Source: Cristatella mucedo (lineage: Eukaryota; Bryozoa; Phylactolaemata; Cristatellidae). From it: a stretch of 37,500 nucleotides of DNA. Location: assembly GCA_009760855.2 (NCBI GenBank), contig WPIO01000014.1:1507501-1545000 (forward strand), read 5' to 3'. Below, piece by piece: positions 32,839 to 37,500 of this stretch. The stretch's first letter is position 1; every line of letters begins with the position of its first letter. The position numbers and the translations under genes were made by a program. The notes below the pieces were generated by a model. That model ran no database searches. It saw only the letters and a list, made by a program, of their open reading frames with translations, and had not been told where the DNA came from.

Positions 32839-33406
32839 CCACTCCTCACTCCTCGGTTGCTGTCGTTTCACTGTACCTCGCACAGAATAGAAATCTTGTG
32901 GTGCTCGGGTCTTCTATTCATTTACATCAAATGTATAACTCACTTCCGTGTTTTATTCACCACCTGCAACGACTTTGCATCGTCATTTAAGTCTTAGCTA
33001 AAGACGCGTCTTTTCCGGTAAGCTTTTCCTGCGCCCATATGAACTTCTCCTTTTTTGTTTCTGTGTGGATTTCATGCTTACCTGTATATGATTCAGCTGG
33101 TGCTCAGAGCAAGATGTCCTACTAACCGGCGGCCATGACGTCTTTTGGTGTGCCGTTGCTCGCTCGTCTAAGCACAATAATTTGCATGTCATTAAGCCTT
33201 GTTTATTGGTTCTCCTGCAGAAAGTTGCAACGCGACTGGATAGAGGTTTACTTCTCTTAGGGCGCCATACAAGCGAAATAGTATTGCCATTATTTATATT
33301 ATCGTTATTTATGACTTATTTCCAGTATATTTAGTATAGAGATTAAGTTCACTTCAGGCAATGTACTAATTCTTATTAACTGCTGCTCTTATTTTAGTTA
33401 TCTCCG

Positions 33407-33705
<299 letters not shown>

Positions 33706-34024
33706 TGGAGTCACACCTCTCAGAAGGCATTTACTAATTCAAACGCGTGTATTTGCTTCCGGTAGTAATGTGACTTATTGTGGTCTTGGGGTAGTCATGT
33801 GACCAGTAGGTATAATGAACCCCGTTTTGTCGCTTTCGTTTTGGCTATCCTCAGAAGAAACGGGCTCGCCCATGACCAGAGGAAGAGCACATATGATGTT
33901 AAAGAGCGAAAACCAGCTCATCTCTCATGAAGAGCCTCGGCGGTGGGCTGAGGACACTTTTGGACTCCGAATTGTCAGACGTAGACATTGTACAGGCACC
34001 TGAGACCAACACGTGGATGTGGAA

Positions 34025-36748
34025 AAAGGTATACACGATGTAATGTAATGTATCTCTGTCTGTAACTCCACAAAGTCATAAAGACCACGTGGGTGTTACG
34101 CAGGAGAGTTTTGTATAGTGCGCTCACAGCCTAAGCGGCTTTTGGTATGCATTCGGTAGCCAACAGACTTAATCTCACGCAACAAAGAGAAAGTGGGAAG
34201 CATAGCTGAATCGTGAGAGCAGTTGAAGTAGTGAGTGGCATGGAAGTAGCAGCTCAGAACCGCTGAAAAGGATTAGCCTAGTCAGCAGTCGTAGAGTAGT
34301 TGTCGTTGCGTTAGAATTTCGGAAGCGAGTTGCACAGTCTAGGACCTGCAGAGCTAAAGTTTCTGTCGCCAACGGTCTTTAAGTGGAGGAATGGGACAGC
34401 TAATTTTTTGTCAACACAGGACCTGAGGGCGCGAACAGGCTGAAACGGATGCAGCAGTTCAGCTAGGTACGAAGGGGCCAACCCGTGGTGGGCCTTGTGG
34501 GTCAGAGTAAGATTCTTGCTCTGAATTCGTTGGTCAACCGGCATCCATCTTAGCTCTTTTAGCAAAGGAGATACGTGCTCAAAATTTTAGGACTTGAAGA
34601 CTAGCCTCGCAGCCATATTCATAGTCGGCTGCAGTGGCCTAATCGCTTTTTTTTGGTAGCCCAGCCAATTGGGTTGCAATAATCAAGCCAAGGCAGAACT
34701 AAGGAGCTAGTTAAATTTTTTTAAAGCCACTGTGGAAGACAGCTCCTAATCTTGGATAGGGACGGGACGTGATGGCTAGCTGCAGAAGCAGTCTTCTGAA
34801 TGAAGCTTTTAAAATTGAGGCAGTTGTCGAAAACGACACCTAAATTTCGAGCACGTGGTGGTGGTCGTACAATAGCATCATCTATTAGAACAGCAAAGCC
34901 TTTTAATCCAGCTACACGCTTAGGGTGTCCTAGGAGCAGTAGTTCGGTTTTTATTGTCATTTAGTTTCAGGAAGTTTTCCGACATCCAGGATCGAATATC
35001 GGCAAGGCACTCATTCAATTTATCAGTTGCTGTAGCATATTCCGACGGTTTGAATGACAAATACAACTGAGTATCATCAGCATAGAAGTGATATCCTATT
35101 CCATGGGCCTGGATCACTTTTACCAGAGGTTGTGAATAAATGGAGAACAGCAAGGGACCAAGTACAGACCCTTGAGGTCCCCACAGGTGACCCTTCTCGT
35201 GTGTGAGACCTGACCCCCACACGACACGGATTGAACACGATCAGACAAGTACGATTTAAATCACGCCAGTGCTTCGTCTGCCAGACCGATCGTTGTTCTC
35301 AATCGTTCAAGCAGAACTTCGTGATCAATGGTGTCGAAGGCAGCAGACAGATCTAGCAGAGCTAGGGTAGTGACTTTTCCGTCGTGGTTGCCACGTAGAA
35401 TGTCGTTGTTAACACGGAGGAGATCGGTTTCAGTGGAGTGATGCCTCTTGAATCCTGATTGAAATGTTTCTGACATTTCATTCTCATCAATATGCTCAAC
35501 CAGCTGCTTAGCAACAATTTTTTCAAGAATCTTTGATAAGAACGGAAGAAGGGAAACTGGACGATAGTTTGCTAGGACCTCTGTGTCTAATCCAGGCTTT
35601 TTAAGTATGGATCTAGCGATTGCCGATTTGAAGGACTTGGGGACGACCCCTTTTCCTTGAGAAGCATTAATGATCTTGGTTATGGCAGGGCTAAGTTGGA
35701 ATGCCAGTGAAGACCACAGAGATGAACGTATAGGATCTCCAGGAGACGAGCTCTTTTTGCTTGACTTTATTAGAATAGCCACATCGCTTGCAGAAACCTC
35801 GGAGAACCTTGTAAGGAAGGTCACAGGTTGTGGAACCGCGATTGCTTTAGTCGGAGGGGGCTTAATAGAGGCACGAATTTGTACAATTTTTTCAGTAAAG
35901 AATGCTGAAAACGTTTCGGCTGAGTCTTTCATATCTGGGGAGTCAGACCTCTCAGCATTGGCCATTACATTGTTTACTGTCTTATAAACCTGTTTATGGT
36001 CCGACTGGCAGGAATTCAGCGTTCGGATGAAAAAAGAAGCCCTGGCCTTTTTAAGCTTTCGGGTGCAAACTCGAAGGAAGTCTTTGAAATTGGCTAGATC
36101 TGCATCAGACCCCGATTTCTTGAAACGACGTTCAAGCCTTCGCTTAACCCGGCGCATCTTTAGGAGTTTTTTGTAAATTGAAAGGAATTCCCACGACTTT
36201 GAACACGGATAGAATGAACGGGAGCATGCTTGTTAAGAGCACTCCTGAGTGTCATGTTCATTGCATCAGTGAGGGTATCGAGGCTGCCGGTCGAGTCTGA
36301 ATGTAGATCAAGAAGACCTGCATCACAAACAGATTTCAAAAACTTGTCTATGTCAATGATTTGTAAGTTACGTCGTTTGACAAGTTTGACTTTACCCTGT
36401 ACGTACAAGGGAGCAGGAACAGTAAAAGAGACCAAACAATGATCCGGGAGGGTCAGTGGGCACACCATAAGGTAAGTGGGGAGGACATCCTTAGTGATCA
36501 CGAGATCTAGAATACGGCCACCGACGTGGGTGGTATGATTAACCTGAAGGACCAAACCAAAATTCTCCAGACAGTCAAGAAATGAGCGGACCTGGCTGTT
36601 GCTAGGGTTGTCAACGTGAATATTGAAGTCTCCTACAATCAGTAACGGCCTGTCACACACAAATATTTTAGCGAGGAACTCTGAAAACTCCTCTATAAAC
36701 AAGTTCAGACAGCCAGAGGAGGCTTGCCGATTACTCGCAAGTTAGGCG
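34025..36748 (-). mobile_element. 5'-truncated L2/CR1-like LINE, best preserved copy
   Basis: Read on the minus strand. The endonuclease C-terminal half (36702-36160) has LLIVGDFNIHVDNP and ILDLVITKD, motifs of the APE-type (EEP) domain. The reverse transcriptase (about 36157-34920) has [45 protein letters not shown] and the catalytic FYADDTQLY (YADD codons at 35084-35073). The C-terminal region (34960-34311) has LNLTHKAHHGLAPSYL-like and LCNSLPKF motifs. Lesions: a frameshift near 36160, TGA replacing Trp near 35262, a frameshift in the PQGS region near 35190, an indel near 34955, and further indels and stops at 34720-34565. The 5' end stops inside the endonuclease at a (CT)n tract. The 3' end is near 34030, with ATTACATTACATC on the minus strand. 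It is dead, but younger than the other LINE copies. Confidence 0.88.
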
Positions 36749-36750
36749 GG

Positions 36751-36768
36751 TTCTCTCTCTCTCTCTCT
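36751..36768. repeat. (TC)n left remnant
   Basis: Nine TC units between the 5' truncation of the minus-strand LINE and the SINE at 36769. Confidence 0.9.
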
Positions 36769-36945
36769 AAAAAAAATACTAGCTGATTTAACAACCTCTT
36801 TTTGCATAACTACAGAAGAGCCTTGACGGCTATCACCACCGCTTGCAGTGGCAATAAAGGATTGCTCACCGCAGGATTCGAACCCACGACCTCGGGACTG
36901 AGGTCGTGAAAAGCAACCGCCTTACCTAGCGTGCCATCATGGCTC

Positions 36946-36946
<1 letters not shown>
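36769..36946 (-). mobile_element. tRNA-derived SINE, family A, inside a (CT)n array
   Basis: Minus strand: GTGAGCCATGATGGC head, GAGGTCGTGGGTTCGAATCC (perfect B box), AGCAATCCTTTATTGCCACTGC body, ending AGCTAGTATTTTTTTT. Left flank is (TC)n at 36751-36768 and right flank is (CT)n at 36947-37030. Confidence 0.85.

Positions 36947-37030
<84 letters not shown>
36947..37030. repeat. (CT)n microsatellite
   Basis: About 42 pure CT units directly adjoining the tRNA-like head of the SINE at 36946. Confidence 0.98.
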
Positions 37031-37033
<3 letters not shown>

Positions 37034-37500
37034 CTCAGATGGTGGCTGCCCTCCGAGACACGACTCCCTATTTGACGGCAGCAGCAGCAGCGACCCAGTA
37101 GATGCGATCGTTCTCTGTGCGCTCGCTCCGTATCGAGCAGCATCAGCTGAGTCCACAAGCTGTGGCCCAAGCAATAACATTGGGAACCCTGGAAAAACAG
37201 CAGAGTTTAACTGCAAGGTTCGCACATAAACGCTACAATCCAGCTCATAAATCCAAGTTTTTTTTATCTGCCACAGCCTGGTATAACCCATTGCTGGCAT
37301 TGCTAAAATAAGTTTTTTAACCTTCCTAGAGCTATTGTCCGCATTGCATTGCAATGCACTGCGTCACGTAGGTACAAATTTTAAGCTAGTTGTATTTAAT
37401 GATAAATAGCAGTTGCTTGCACACATTCTTAGATGTTCTGACCAGCTTGACCGTTAGAGCTACGAGAGTACGCGACGAAGATACAGTAAACCCACAAGAA
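37031..37500. other. No gene seen
   Basis: Contains a short (CAG) run at 37079-37091. Nothing else recognisable. Confidence 0.45.

Larger units (their letters stand above)
31040..33315 (+). mobile_element. Heavily decayed L2-like LINE with SINE insertions
   Basis: Plus-strand fragments appear in order. The linker before the RT is at 31041-31232. An RT segment at 31500-31610 contains SVNTGDVPSVLKTVVVRQVL and SNFRP. The AAFDTLDHLIF motif is near 31930. GFHFFADEAQ near 32120-32150 stands in place of the YADD motif. DVHAW is near 32230, KLAYAFVTSSLDSCNS near 32530 and LHWLP near 32690. YNSLP is near 32940. Frames change many times. A SINE interrupts it at 31627-31757 and a tail fragment at 31350-31404. 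The tail at 33235-33315 (TTCTCTTAGGGCGCCATACAA) matches the local LINE/SINE 3' end. Confidence 0.75.

Overview
This window looks like nuclear DNA of an animal, most likely an invertebrate. Coding information is split into short exons with GT...AG borders. The rest is dominated by long dinucleotide microsatellites, decayed non-LTR retrotransposons of the L2/CR1 (Jockey-superfamily) type, and tRNA-derived SINEs. CpG is not depleted, and there are long CpG-dense stretches at about 14-15.5 kb, 17-18 kb and 21.3-29.8 kb. There are no operons, no rRNA genes, no convincing functional tRNA gene and no CRISPR. I cannot name the phylum from sequence alone.

Layout. 0-10.7 kb is AT-richer, mostly empty intergenic or intronic DNA with (GA)n, (CT)n, (CA)n and (TA)n arrays, two SINE fragments, and two weak exon candidates (483-630 and 4815-5006). 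10.7-21.3 kb holds four decayed copies of one L2-like LINE: 10771-11165 minus, 15540-16935 plus, 18030-19110 plus and 20033-21291 minus. Three of them are interrupted by SINEs. This part also has a TATA-box plus first-exon candidate at 17254-17700. 21.3-29.8 kb is GC-rich and contains the one gene I consider well supported. It is on the minus strand, with a first coding exon at 25333-25871 and a second at 22903-23131, and it encodes a secreted cysteine-rich protein. A 35-bp minisatellite (27124-27268), a reverse-transcriptase fragment (27830-28035) and a 350-bp (GA)n array (28996-29346) are in the same domain. 30-37.5 kb is repeat territory: an inverted pair of SINEs (30.1-30.5 kb), a decayed plus-strand LINE (31.0-33.3 kb), a 290-bp (TA)n tract, the best preserved LINE (34.0-36.75 kb, minus), and a SINE sitting inside a (CT)n array.

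The main biological finding is the two-exon minus-strand gene. Exon 1 gives a signal peptide and a 12-cysteine IGFBP N-terminal domain. Exon 2 gives a separate 10-cysteine module that I cannot assign to a family. The splice sites are good and the reading frames match across the 2.2-kb intron. A basic linker containing RSRRRR lies between the modules.

The second theme is nested retrotransposition. SINE copies end in the same tail as the local LINE, so they were probably copied by its enzyme. At 20942-21130 one SINE sits in the LINE reverse-transcriptase frame with a 6-bp target duplication that shows exactly where it landed.
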